A stretch of 8,794 bases of DNA from an uncultured Prevotella sp. GTDB taxonomy: Bacteria > Bacteroidota > Bacteroidia > Bacteroidales > Bacteroidaceae. Numbering within the stretch: the first letter of the stretch is position 1; every line of letters starts with the position of its first letter. Where the stretch lies: positions 1 through 8,794 of the forward strand of contig CALBJK010000011.1 of NCBI GenBank assembly GCA_937892695.1. Reading direction: 5' to 3'. Positions 1 through 7,153 of this stretch are shown here, one piece after another. Both the position numbers and the translations under genes were made by a program. Under the pieces are notes generated by a model. It made no database searches. It was given only the letters and a program-made list of their open reading frames with translations, and was not told the origin of the DNA.

Positions 1-525
1 CTCATTGATTTGTTTCCTTAGAAACTTCACGGTCTTGTCGAGGATTTTCTTACATACAGAGTCTATGAAAGGCAGAGCTTCCATTGATTTCTGAAGGTTT
101 GTGTTGGCAGTGAGTTGCTTTTTCAGTTGACGTAATACGGTGGCTTCTGCTTGAGCACCATCAAAGAATCGCTAGGGAGCTTGAATGGTGCAAGATTCAT
201 CTTCTCGCCATACATGGCTATCATACGTGCGTCAATCTCGTCTGTCTTGACCACGGAAAGCATGACACATGCGAAGTTTCTTATCTTGAGGGGGATTCTC
301 CATACTGACCGTAATGCCAGCTTTGGACAGCAGGTAAACAAGCAGCATGCTGTAGTTGCCAGTCGCCTCCATAACACAGTGCGTGTCTTTTGAGGTGATT
401 GTCTGGATGAATTTGTGGACACCCTCCTTGGTGGTGTTCTCAAAAGTCTTAGTTTCACTGCCTTTGGCAGACGAATAAGCGACTACAAAAGTCGCCTTAC
501 TGACATCAATTCCTACATAATTCAT
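1..525 (-). pseudogene. IS110-family transposase, N-terminal part, two frameshifts, cut by window edge
   Basis: DEDD (RuvC-like) transposase/recombinase of the IS110 family. The start ATG is at 525-523 and the protein opens MNYVGIDVSKATF. All four acidic residues of the catalytic domain are visible: D7 in GIDVSK, E53 in VMEATGNY, and the two Asp of KTDEIDA. The reading frame is broken twice. An extra base in a run of five G (plus strand 290-294) moves the true frame from ENPP to NPLKIRNFACVMLSVVKTDE. A missing base near 144 moves it from VLKQKPP to ATVLRQLKKQLTANTNLQKS, after which it stays open to position 1 (ending FLRKQINE). The C-terminal Tnp_20 domain with the catalytic serine is outside the window. 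Both breaks are single-base indels, so this is a decaying copy or sequencing error in repetitive DNA. Neither break has the slippery arrangement expected of programmed frameshifting. Confidence 0.88.
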
Positions 526-544
526 ATAAAGTGATATTTAAGTA

Positions 545-694
545 CAACATCAAACATTGTGAGCCATCATCGCAAAATACGGGGTCTATGCCCAATGAGC
601 TATCCGGTTTCTAATGTAAGAAGTGTGGGGGCGGAACATATTATACAGTCTTTATGACCAATGGACATTCGGTCTTATTCCACATTTGATGTTG
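545..694. repeat. 10-bp perfect inverted repeat around a 130-nt interior
   Basis: CAACATCAAA at 545-554 is the exact reverse complement of TTTGATGTTG at 685-694. The pairing continues inward after a three-base bulge on the left arm (CAT at 555-557) with TGTG at 558-561 against CACA at 681-684. The arms lie between the transposase start and the end of the insertion sequence. They may form the base of an RNA stem or a recombinase-related structure. Typical terminal inverted repeats are not expected in the IS110 group. Confidence 0.7.
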
Positions 695-700
695 GATATT
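545..700 (-). ncRNA. Candidate IS110 bridge RNA region
   Basis: This is non-coding DNA just upstream of the IS110 transposase start, where IS110-group elements are known to encode their bridge RNA. Read on the minus strand, a transcript starting near 700 would begin with one arm of a 10-bp perfect stem (694-685) and end with the other (554-545). It would contain a hairpin at 674-656, a GACCGA/UUGGUC stem including one G-U pair around a 7-nt loop. The length of about 155 nt is of the order of known bridge RNAs. A TAACTTTG box lies a few bases upstream. No target-binding or donor-binding loop could be assigned by eye, and a long closing stem is not the published bridge-RNA layout, so this remains a hypothesis. 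Confidence 0.35.
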
Positions 701-704
701 TATA

Positions 705-712
705 CAAAGTTA
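705..712 (-). promoter_or_regulatory. Minus-strand TAnnTTTG (-7) promoter box
   Basis: The minus strand reads TAACTTTG from 712 to 705, an exact match to the Bacteroidetes -7 consensus TAnnTTTG. Transcription would start around 698-701 and run leftward through the candidate RNA into the transposase. No TTTG (-33) element is found at the usual 19-21 nt upstream; the nearest is TTCA at 737-734, inside the neighbouring gene. A missing -33 box would fit a promoter completed only when the two IS ends abut in a circular intermediate, but chance is also possible. Confidence 0.35.
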
Positions 713-732
713 CAATTAAAAATTAATATACG

Positions 733-2235
733 ATGAACGAATTTGAACTTGTCGCCAAGACATTCATGGGGTTAGAACCTGTTTTGGCTAAGGAACTCAC
801 CCAATTGGGTGCAAACAATGTACAAATTGGCAGACGTATGGTCTCGTTCACTGGAAATAAAGAAATGATGTATCGTGCCAATTTCCAGTTGCATACAGCC
901 ATAAGAATTTTGAAGCCTATAAAGCATTTCAAGGCGCGTTCTGCAGATGATGTTTATGAAGAAGTGAAAAATATAGACTGGAATCAATATATAGAAAAAG
1001 GAAAGACGTTTTCAGTCGATTCTGTTGTATATTCTGATGAGTTCAGAAATTCGCGCTTCGTTACATACAAGGTTAAAGATGCCATAGTTGACCAATTCAG
1101 AGAGAATACTGGAGACCGTCCTAACATTTCCGTTAGCAATCCGGACATAAGACTGAACATACATATAGCCGAAGACAAAGCTACTCTATCTCTGGATTCC
1201 AGTGGTGAATCTCTGCATCGTCGTGGGTATCGGCAAGAGTCGGTCGAAGCGCCTCTAAATGAGGTGCTTGCTGCCGGTATGATTTTAATGACAGGTTGGA
1301 ACGGTGACACTGATTTTATCGATCCCATGTGTGGTTCCGGTACCCTACTTATTGAGGCTGCACTGATAGCTCATAATATGAGTCCAGGAATATTCAGAAA
1401 AGAATTCGCTTTCGAAAAATGGACCGATTATGATGCCGATTTGTTTGATCGCATCTATAATGACGATTCACAGGAAAGGGATTTCAAACATCATATTTAT
1501 GGCTATGACATAGATATAAAAGCCGTCAATACTGCACGTCTTAACGTCCGTGCTGCTGGTCTTGTAAACGATATAACAGTTGAAGAGGCGGATTTCAAAG
1601 ACTTCAAACAACCAAAGCAAAAGAGTATTATCGTAACAAATCCTCCTTATGGTGAACGTATTTCCACGCCCAATTTGCTCGCCACATACAAAATGATTGG
1701 AGAGCGACTCAAACATGCCTTTATTGGAAACGAAGCTTGGATTCTAAGTTATCGGGAAGAGTGCTTTGAACAAATAGGATTGAAACCATCGATAAAAATA
1801 CCGGTATTTAATGGCTCTCTAGAATGTGAATTCCGTAAGTACACTATTTTTGACGGTAAAATGAGAGAATTCCGTTCTGAAGGCGGTGTTGTGAAGAGTG
1901 ATGACGAGAAACGACAAATGGCCGAAAAGCATCGCTTTAAGAAAAACCGAGAATTCAAAAAACGCATTGAGGCAGAAGAAGAAAACGAGGAAGGTGATAT
2001 CCGATCTTTTAAGTTCCATTCATTTGAAGACATGAAAAAGTTTGGAGATAGAAAGAATTTTCATCGCCAACCAGACAGAAAAGGAAGAGATTTCGGACGT
2101 TTTGGTGATAAAGACAGATATAATGGAAAACGGTTTGATAAAAACAGTAGCAGTGACAGACGTTATCAGAACCGTGTGCGCTCAAACGTCAACAGCAGTT
2201 TAAGACAATTAAATAATAATGATGATGACGAATAG
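733..2235 (+). CDS. THUMP-domain class I SAM-dependent RNA methyltransferase (RlmL-like), with basic C-terminal tail
   Basis: Probable 23S rRNA guanine-N2 methyltransferase of the RlmL/YpsC (UPF0020) family, acting in the cytoplasm with S-adenosylmethionine. The N-terminal ferredoxin-like/THUMP region covers about residues 1-160 (start MNEFELVAKTFMGLEPVLAKE). The Rossmann methylase follows with SAM motif DPMCGSGT at 197-204, acidic GYDID at 257-261, and catalytic NPPYGER from residue 303. The NPPY tetrad is typical of methylation of an exocyclic amino group. The family core ends near residue 380. A further 120 residues form a low-complexity tail rich in K, R, D, N and RFG/GRDF-like patches, probably disordered and RNA-binding. 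At 500 aa it is longer than the ~380-aa single-domain homologues but lacks the second (RlmK) methylase of the E. coli fusion. The start at 733 matches the family N-terminus. An IS110 element lies immediately upstream. The target base is inferred from the family. Confidence 0.9.
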   Translation: MNEFELVAKTFMGLEPVLAKELTQLGANNVQIGRRMVSFTGNKEMMYRANFQLHTAIRILKPIKHFKARSADDVYEEVKNIDWNQYIEKGKTFSVDSVVYSDEFRNSRFVTYKVKDAIVDQFRENTGDRPNISVSNPDIRLNIHIAEDKATLSLDSSGESLHRRGYRQESVEAPLNEVLAAGMILMTGWNGDTDFIDPMCGSGTLLIEAALIAHNMSPGIFRKEFAFEKWTDYDADLFDRIYNDDSQERDFKHHIYGYDIDIKAVNTARLNVRAAGLVNDITVEEADFKDFKQPKQKSIIVTNPPYGERISTPNLLATYKMIGERLKHAFIGNEAWILSYREECFEQIGLKPSIKIPVFNGSLECEFRKYTIFDGKMREFRSEGGVVKSDDEKRQMAEKHRFKKNREFKKRIEAEEENEEGDIRSFKFHSFEDMKKFGDRKNFHRQPDRKGRDFGRFGDKDRYNGKRFDKNSSSDRRYQNRVRSNVNSSLRQLNNNDDDE

Positions 2236-4414
2236 AGTAATTTCATACATCTTATTAATAATGATAAGTTTGTTATCCCCATCGGCTATTTGCGCGCAAC
2301 ATAAACAGTTTACCTTAGAAGATCTTAACTTCGGAGGTAACAATTACCGCAATATGATACCACAGAACCGATATACTACGTGGTGGGGGGACGAACTTGT
2401 AAGAACAGATGCTGACTACTGTTCAGTCATTAACAAAATGTCTGGTAAGGAATCGATTCTATTTCGACTTGAAGACATCATATCATTGACTGGCAACGAT
2501 GATCACAACAGGATGAGGCATCTTTACAATGCCCGTTTCCCTTATCCAGACAAGACTGTTGTTGAATTGACTAACGGTAAAGAGTTGATGCTTGTCGACT
2601 GGAAAAAGAGAAAACTTCTCGCAAAATACAACCGTGACGGTGTGGCTGCTGAAGATTTGAATACTGTCTCCGGCTATTTTGCATACGTAAAAAATGACAA
2701 TCTCTATGTATCAGACAAAAACGGTAAAACTTTTCAGCTGACGACAGACGGTTCGCGCAATATCGTCTACGGACAAGTTGTCCATCGTAATGAATTTGGT
2801 ATATATAAAGGTACGTTCTGGAGCAATGACGGTCAGCAACTTGCGTTTTACCGGATGGATCAGACGATGGTTGCCGATTATCCTCTTGTCGACATCGACA
2901 CCCGTATCGCAAAAGAAACACCGGAAAAATCCCCGATGGCAGGCGAAACGAGCCATAAAGTTACGATTGGAGTATATAATGTAAATACAGGGAAAACATT
3001 GTATCTGAAAACCGGAGATCCAACTGACAAGTATTATTCGAACATAGCATGGAGTCCGGACAACAAACAAATCTATCTAGTCGAATTGAACCGCGACCAG
3101 ACCAATATGAGTTTGGATGTTTATGATGCAACTACCGGAGAAAAGGTGAAGACCGTCTACCGTGAGCACAATGATAAATATGTACATCCTGTGACACCGA
3201 TTGTTTTTATTCCGTGGGATAGCTCTAAATTCATTCTTCAAAGTGAAAAGGATGGGTTCAACCATATGTATCTGTTTAATACTGAAGGACGAGAGTTAAA
3301 ACAACTGACAAAAGGCAATTGGGTTGTTCTTGATTTAATGGGCTTTGATATAAAAAATAAGTCAGCTATAATACTTTCTACAGAATGCAGTCCTATTCAG
3401 AACAATATTTTTTCTGTGAATTTGTCTACGGGTAAACGTACTCTTCTCGACAACGGCAAAGGGTGCCATGCCAATACATACGGTGCAGACGGAGGACGCA
3501 AACCGGCATTGTCACTTAGCGGACAATGGATTGTAGACAATTATACAGAACCTACAGTTCCGCGCAAAATTGAAATTATCAGCGTAAATACGAAAAAGAG
3601 AACTAAATACTTCGAGTCTGCAGACCCATGGAAAGACTATGCCGTACCTCAATTTATTTCTGGTACAATAAAGGCAGCCGATAGAAAGACCGATTTATAT
3701 TTCCGAATGGTTAAACCTGCCGATTTTGACCCCTCGAAAAAATATCCGACAATTGTTTATGTGTATGGTGGTCCTGGTGTAAGAAATGTTGAAGCTCGCT
3801 GGCATTATGCAAGTCGTGGCTGGGAAACTTATATGGCTCAAAAGGGATATATTTTGTTTATTCTTGACAACAGAGGGTCGTCTGACCGCGGAATAGACTT
3901 TGAGCAAGCAACCTTTAGGCATCTTGGTGTCGAGGAAATGAAAGACCAGATAAAAGGTGTTGAGTATCTTAAATCTTTGTCTTGTGTCGATTCAACACGT
4001 CTCGGCGTACACGGATGGAGTTTTGGAGGATTCATGACAACATCGTTGATGACTACCTACCCTGATGTCTTTAAAGTTGGTGTTGCAGGTGGTCCTGTCA
4101 TCGACTGGAAGTATTATGAGGTTATGTACGGTGAACGTTACATGGACACGCCACAAGCAAATCCGCAAGGCTACGCAGAGACAAGTCTGCTTAACAAGGC
4201 AAAGAATCTGAAAGGCCGTCTGCAAATTATTATCGGGATGAATGATCCCGTTGTAGTTCCGCAACATGCACTTTCTTTCCTCAAAGCTTGTATTGCAGCC
4301 GGAACTCAGCCTGATTTCTTTGTATATCCTGGCGAACCTCATAATATGAGAGGACACCAAAGTGTTCATTTACATGAACGTATAACGAGATACTTTGAGG
4401 ATTACCTGAAATAA
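2219..4414 (+). CDS. Secreted S9 serine peptidase, prolyl tripeptidyl/dipeptidyl peptidase IV type
   Basis: Exopeptidase that removes N-terminal tri- or dipeptides ending in proline, helping peptide nutrition in the periplasm or at the cell surface. A type I signal peptide is visible (hydrophobic YILLIMISLLSPSAICA, likely cut after A26). A DPPIV beta-propeller spans about residues 90-480 and an alpha/beta hydrolase about 490-731. Catalytic residues are S601 (GWSFGG), D676 (GMNDPVV) and H708 (GEPHNM), with the oxyanion tyrosine at Y516 (YVYGGPG). Compared from memory with Porphyromonas gingivalis PtpA (732 aa; S603, D678, H710, E636), all of these are offset by exactly two, and E634 fits the amino-terminus-binding glutamate. 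The propeller carries HRNEFGI (E192) rather than the double Glu of mammalian DPPIV. Both points favour tripeptidyl activity, but this is inference. The start overlaps the upstream gene by 17 nt within ATGATGATG, so any of three consecutive Met codons could serve. Confidence 0.92.
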   Translation: MMMTNRVISYILLIMISLLSPSAICAQHKQFTLEDLNFGGNNYRNMIPQNRYTTWWGDELVRTDADYCSVINKMSGKESILFRLEDIISLTGNDDHNRMRHLYNARFPYPDKTVVELTNGKELMLVDWKKRKLLAKYNRDGVAAEDLNTVSGYFAYVKNDNLYVSDKNGKTFQLTTDGSRNIVYGQVVHRNEFGIYKGTFWSNDGQQLAFYRMDQTMVADYPLVDIDTRIAKETPEKSPMAGETSHKVTIGVYNVNTGKTLYLKTGDPTDKYYSNIAWSPDNKQIYLVELNRDQTNMSLDVYDATTGEKVKTVYREHNDKYVHPVTPIVFIPWDSSKFILQSEKDGFNHMYLFNTEGRELKQLTKGNWVVLDLMGFDIKNKSAIILSTECSPIQNNIFSVNLSTGKRTLLDNGKGCHANTYGADGGRKPALSLSGQWIVDNYTEPTVPRKIEIISVNTKKRTKYFESADPWKDYAVPQFISGTIKAADRKTDLYFRMVKPADFDPSKKYPTIVYVYGGPGVRNVEARWHYASRGWETYMAQKGYILFILDNRGSSDRGIDFEQATFRHLGVEEMKDQIKGVEYLKSLSCVDSTRLGVHGWSFGGFMTTSLMTTYPDVFKVGVAGGPVIDWKYYEVMYGERYMDTPQANPQGYAETSLLNKAKNLKGRLQIIIGMNDPVVVPQHALSFLKACIAAGTQPDFFVYPGEPHNMRGHQSVHLHERITRYFEDYLK

Positions 4415-4464
4415 TGATTTTCCGATAAAGTCTTTAATGATAATACAGTCAAGATATTAATACG

Positions 4465-5733
4465 ATGAAAATTTTATTATTAGGTGGTGGCGGTAGAGAA
4501 CACGCCCTGGCATGGAAGATAAAACAAAGTCCGAAAGTGGACAAGTTATACATTGCTCCTGGCAATGCAGGAACGTTGCAGTGTGGTGAAAATGTCGATA
4601 TTAAAGCTACTGATTTTGAAGCTCTTAAAGACTTCGCTGTTGCTAATAATATTGATATGGTAGTCGTGGGTCCGGAAGATCCGCTCGTTAAGGGTATTTA
4701 CGACGAATTCAAGAACGATAAACGTACAGCTGCGATTCCTGTAATTGGACCATCACGCCAAGGTGCAATTCTGGAAGGTTCAAAGGATTTTGCAAAGAAA
4801 TTCATGCAACGTCACAATATACCTACTGCGCGCTACAGAACTTTCAACGGCACAACCCTCAATGAAGGACTAGCATTTCTTGAAACGCTTAAGGCACCAT
4901 ACGTATTAAAGGCCGACGGCCTGTGTGCAGGTAAAGGAGTGTTGATTCTTCCAACACTTGAAGAAGCCAAGCGCGAACTGAAAGAAATGCTTGGCGGTAT
5001 GTTCGGCAGTGCCTCTGCCCGAGTTGTTATTGAAGAGTTCCTAAGCGGAATTGAATGTTCTGTCTTCATTCTGACTGATGGTACGCACTATAAGATTTTG
5101 CCTGAAGCAAAGGACTATAAGCGTATAGGCGAACATGACACCGGTCTTAATACAGGAGGTATGGGTAGTGTGAGTCCTGTACCTTTTGCGACAAAAGAAT
5201 GGATGGAGAAGGTGGAGAACCGTATAATAAAGCCTACAGTTGACGGACTGAAAAAAGAAAATCTCGACTATAAAGGTTTTATATTCTTCGGATTGATAAA
5301 TGTCGACGGCGAGCCAAAGGTTATTGAGTACAATTGCAGAATGGGCGATCCTGAGACAGAGAGTGTAATGTTACGTCTGAAAAGCGACATTGTCGACTTG
5401 TTTGAAGGGGTGGCCAATGGTAATCTCGACGAGTGTAATGTAGATATAGACGACCGTGCCGCCGTCTGTGTGATGCTTGTAAGCGGAGGATATCCCCAAT
5501 CCTATCATAAGGGATATAAGATTAACGGACTTGAAGACGTGAATGGTTCCATTCTATTCCATTCCGGAACAATTGTAAAAGACGGCGACATCGTAACGAA
5601 CGGAGGGCGCGTGCTTGCTGTATGTTCTTACGGTAATAATAAGGAAGAAGCATTAAATAATTCCTTTAACGAAGCTAAGAAAATTATTTTTAAGGACAAA
5701 TATTTTAGAAGGGACATCGGTCAGGATTTGTAA
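4465..5733 (+). CDS. purD: Phosphoribosylamine-glycine ligase (GAR synthetase)
   Basis: Catalyses the second step of de novo purine synthesis: ATP, glycine and 5-phosphoribosylamine give glycinamide ribonucleotide, in the cytoplasm. The N-terminus MKILLLGGGGREHALAWK is the family signature. The ATP-grasp domain shows KADGLCAGKGV at 149-159, EEFLSGIECSV, then LPEAKDYKRIGEHDTG and NTGGMGSVSP. The metal and nucleotide site NCRMGDPETE lies at 290-299. The C-terminal domain ends normally. The length of 422 aa is usual for PurD and no key motif is missing. The gene starts 50 nt after the peptidase gene and ends 40 nt before the next. No purine-type riboswitch or clear terminator was seen in either gap, so it is probably co-transcribed with its neighbours. 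No other purine genes occur in the window. Confidence 0.97.
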   Translation: MKILLLGGGGREHALAWKIKQSPKVDKLYIAPGNAGTLQCGENVDIKATDFEALKDFAVANNIDMVVVGPEDPLVKGIYDEFKNDKRTAAIPVIGPSRQGAILEGSKDFAKKFMQRHNIPTARYRTFNGTTLNEGLAFLETLKAPYVLKADGLCAGKGVLILPTLEEAKRELKEMLGGMFGSASARVVIEEFLSGIECSVFILTDGTHYKILPEAKDYKRIGEHDTGLNTGGMGSVSPVPFATKEWMEKVENRIIKPTVDGLKKENLDYKGFIFFGLINVDGEPKVIEYNCRMGDPETESVMLRLKSDIVDLFEGVANGNLDECNVDIDDRAAVCVMLVSGGYPQSYHKGYKINGLEDVNGSILFHSGTIVKDGDIVTNGGRVLAVCSYGNNKEEALNNSFNEAKKIIFKDKYFRRDIGQDL

Positions 5734-5773
5734 TTCTGGTGCAGCTTCTATTATAATAAATTTTTATAAAAAG

Positions 5774-6706
5774 GTGATAGTAGCAAAAAGATTACAAAAT
5801 AGAATAGCTGAAAGCCGAATATCATTACCAGTCACGGCCGTTTATGCCGTGACGGTATGTATTATGTACGGTTTTATAGAGAAAGAAATGTGGGTGCAAT
5901 TCTGCATCTTTGCGATATCATCGTATCTGATGGTTGAACTGAATAATTCTAATTCCCTCATTAGAATTTACAGTCGAATGGTGTCATGTTCATATATGAT
6001 GCTGTTCTTGACGGCCGATTTCCTACTATTTTCTATTGAGAAAAGTGTTGTTCAGTTGTTTTTCATCGCTTTCTATCTTTTTTTCTTTAGTGCATACCAG
6101 GATGGCCGCGCCGTAGGAAAAATATTTTATGCATTTTTTATGTTAGGGGCCGCGAGTACGCAGTTCGTCCAGATATTGTATTATGTGCCATTGGTATGGT
6201 TCTTTCTTTTTACAAACATCCAAGCCGCGACTTTTAAGACAGTATTCAGTTCTTTTCTCGGACTGGTACTACCATATTGGTTTTTCGCAGGTTATTACGT
6301 CTATACCGGAAAGATTGCCGATCTCTCAAACCATTTTGCATCCCTTGCTGAATTCGGCTCGGCTTTCAATATAGAAAGTCTTGATATTCATAGAATTGTA
6401 CTGTTTGCAGTATTGTCTTTATTCAGTATATTGGGTATAGTCCATTTCCACAGGAACAGCTACAAAGACAAGATTCGCACAAGGATGATGTTTGAAATAT
6501 TCATGTTTATTGATTTGTTGACCATAGTTTTTATTGTACTTCAACCACAACATTTTGACATGCTGTTCGGAATAATGTTAGTCAACACAGCACCGATTAT
6601 AGCACATTACATTGCTCTTACGAGAACCTGGATTACAAACATATCGTTTTGCGTTTTTTTTAGTATTGTAATATTACTTACTGCTTACAATATATGGATG
6701 GATTGA
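5774..6706 (+). CDS. Unrecognised polytopic inner-membrane protein (about ten membrane segments)
   Basis: I do not recognise a function. The 310-residue product is mostly hydrophobic, with about ten likely membrane helices (near residues 18-35, 40-56, 69-86, 92-108, 114-149 as two, 155-176, 208-225, 240-257, 264-283 and 291-309) and short polar loops. A polar segment at about 177-205 (GKIADLSNHFASLAEFGSAF) and a basic loop HFHRNSYKDKIRTR near 225-238 are the longest non-membrane parts. No catalytic motif stands out. Size and layout recall Bacteroidetes DUF6427-type membrane proteins, but that is a loose impression. The first usable start is GTG at 5774, directly preceded by AAAAAG. The next in-frame ATG (near residue 31) would remove the first helix, so GTG is preferred. 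The 3' end overlaps the YqaA-like gene by 13 nt, suggesting translational coupling. Confidence 0.8.
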   Translation: MIVAKRLQNRIAESRISLPVTAVYAVTVCIMYGFIEKEMWVQFCIFAISSYLMVELNNSNSLIRIYSRMVSCSYMMLFLTADFLLFSIEKSVVQLFFIAFYLFFFSAYQDGRAVGKIFYAFFMLGAASTQFVQILYYVPLVWFFLFTNIQAATFKTVFSSFLGLVLPYWFFAGYYVYTGKIADLSNHFASLAEFGSAFNIESLDIHRIVLFAVLSLFSILGIVHFHRNSYKDKIRTRMMFEIFMFIDLLTIVFIVLQPQHFDMLFGIMLVNTAPIIAHYIALTRTWITNISFCVFFSIVILLTAYNIWMD

Positions 6707-7146
6707 ACGACTTTTTGCTTGAATGGGGATATTGGGGTATGTTGATTTCTGCTTTCATGGCGGGAAGTTTTCTACCGTTCAGTAGCGAAGCCATAATGGT
6801 AGCGTTTCAAGCAATGGGACTGAAGCCTGTACCTCTTATAATATATGGAACCATAGGAAATGTCGCTGGTTCGATGTTCAACTATGCAGTAGGACGTATG
6901 GGACGGATTGATTGGATAGAACGTTATTTGCATGTCAGTAAGAAAAATATGGAAAAGGCCGAGTACTTTATGAAAGGCCGAGGAGCCTGGATGGGATTTT
7001 TTGCTTTCCTTCCGTTTCTCGGAGAAGGTATAACAGCCGTTCTCGGTCTTATGAGAGCAAATCTCATGATTACGATCATAAGTACGACTATCGGGAAAGC
7101 AATAAGATACATATTGCTCGTTTATGGAACATCCTTCTTTTTATAA
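6694..7146 (+). CDS. YqaA/DedA-like (VTT/SNARE-associated) membrane protein
   Basis: Small integral membrane protein of the DedA superfamily, YqaA branch. The 150-aa length is close to E. coli YqaA and shorter than full DedA proteins. Visible are GSFLPFSSEAIMVAF near residues 25-39 (re-entrant helix with the conserved Glu), GNVAGSMFNYAVGR at about 56-69, and FLPFLGEGITAVLGLMR at about 107-123, followed by a last membrane helix. Larger DedA/VTT proteins are linked to lipid-carrier or phospholipid recycling and to membrane-potential homeostasis; the role of the short YqaA forms is not established. The start lies inside the end of the upstream membrane-protein gene. The stop is 7 nt before the metal-binding lipoprotein gene, so this is part of the same operon. 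Confidence 0.85.
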   Translation: MDGLNDFLLEWGYWGMLISAFMAGSFLPFSSEAIMVAFQAMGLKPVPLIIYGTIGNVAGSMFNYAVGRMGRIDWIERYLHVSKKNMEKAEYFMKGRGAWMGFFAFLPFLGEGITAVLGLMRANLMITIISTTIGKAIRYILLVYGTSFFL

Positions 7147-7153
7147 TTGCATT

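Larger units (their letters stand above)
1..712 (-). mobile_element. Partial IS110-family insertion sequence (left end plus 5' half of transposase)
   Basis: The element consists of a transposase reading leftward from 525 and a non-coding flank reaching to roughly 700-712. The right part lies beyond position 1, so only one end is visible. IS110-family elements use a DEDD recombinase guided by a structured bridge RNA, usually lack terminal inverted repeats and often make no target duplication, so the exact boundary cannot be set from one end; 712 is an estimate. The element sits directly in front of the RNA methyltransferase gene (start 733), probably replacing or separating its native upstream region. 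The identification is firm from the protein; the extent is inferred. Confidence 0.75.

Noticed and set aside
151..393. Plus-strand open frame opposite the transposase
   Set aside because: It lies antisense to clear IS110 coding sequence and its translation has no recognisable family or start context.
640..645. TATAAT on the minus strand inside the IS flank
   Set aside because: Bacteroidetes primary sigma factors use TTTG/TAnnTTTG rather than TATAAT, and no -35-like partner was seen.
2571..3265. Several long minus-strand open frames inside the peptidase gene
   Set aside because: They are shadows of a well-conserved S9 peptidase and show no domain of their own.
4415..4464. Possible terminator or riboswitch between peptidase gene and purD
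   Set aside because: Only 50 nt, no stable hairpin by eye and no purine-riboswitch core.
6183..6374. Alternative plus-strand frame inside the membrane protein
   Set aside because: Fully nested in a longer hydrophobic coding frame, with no independent support.
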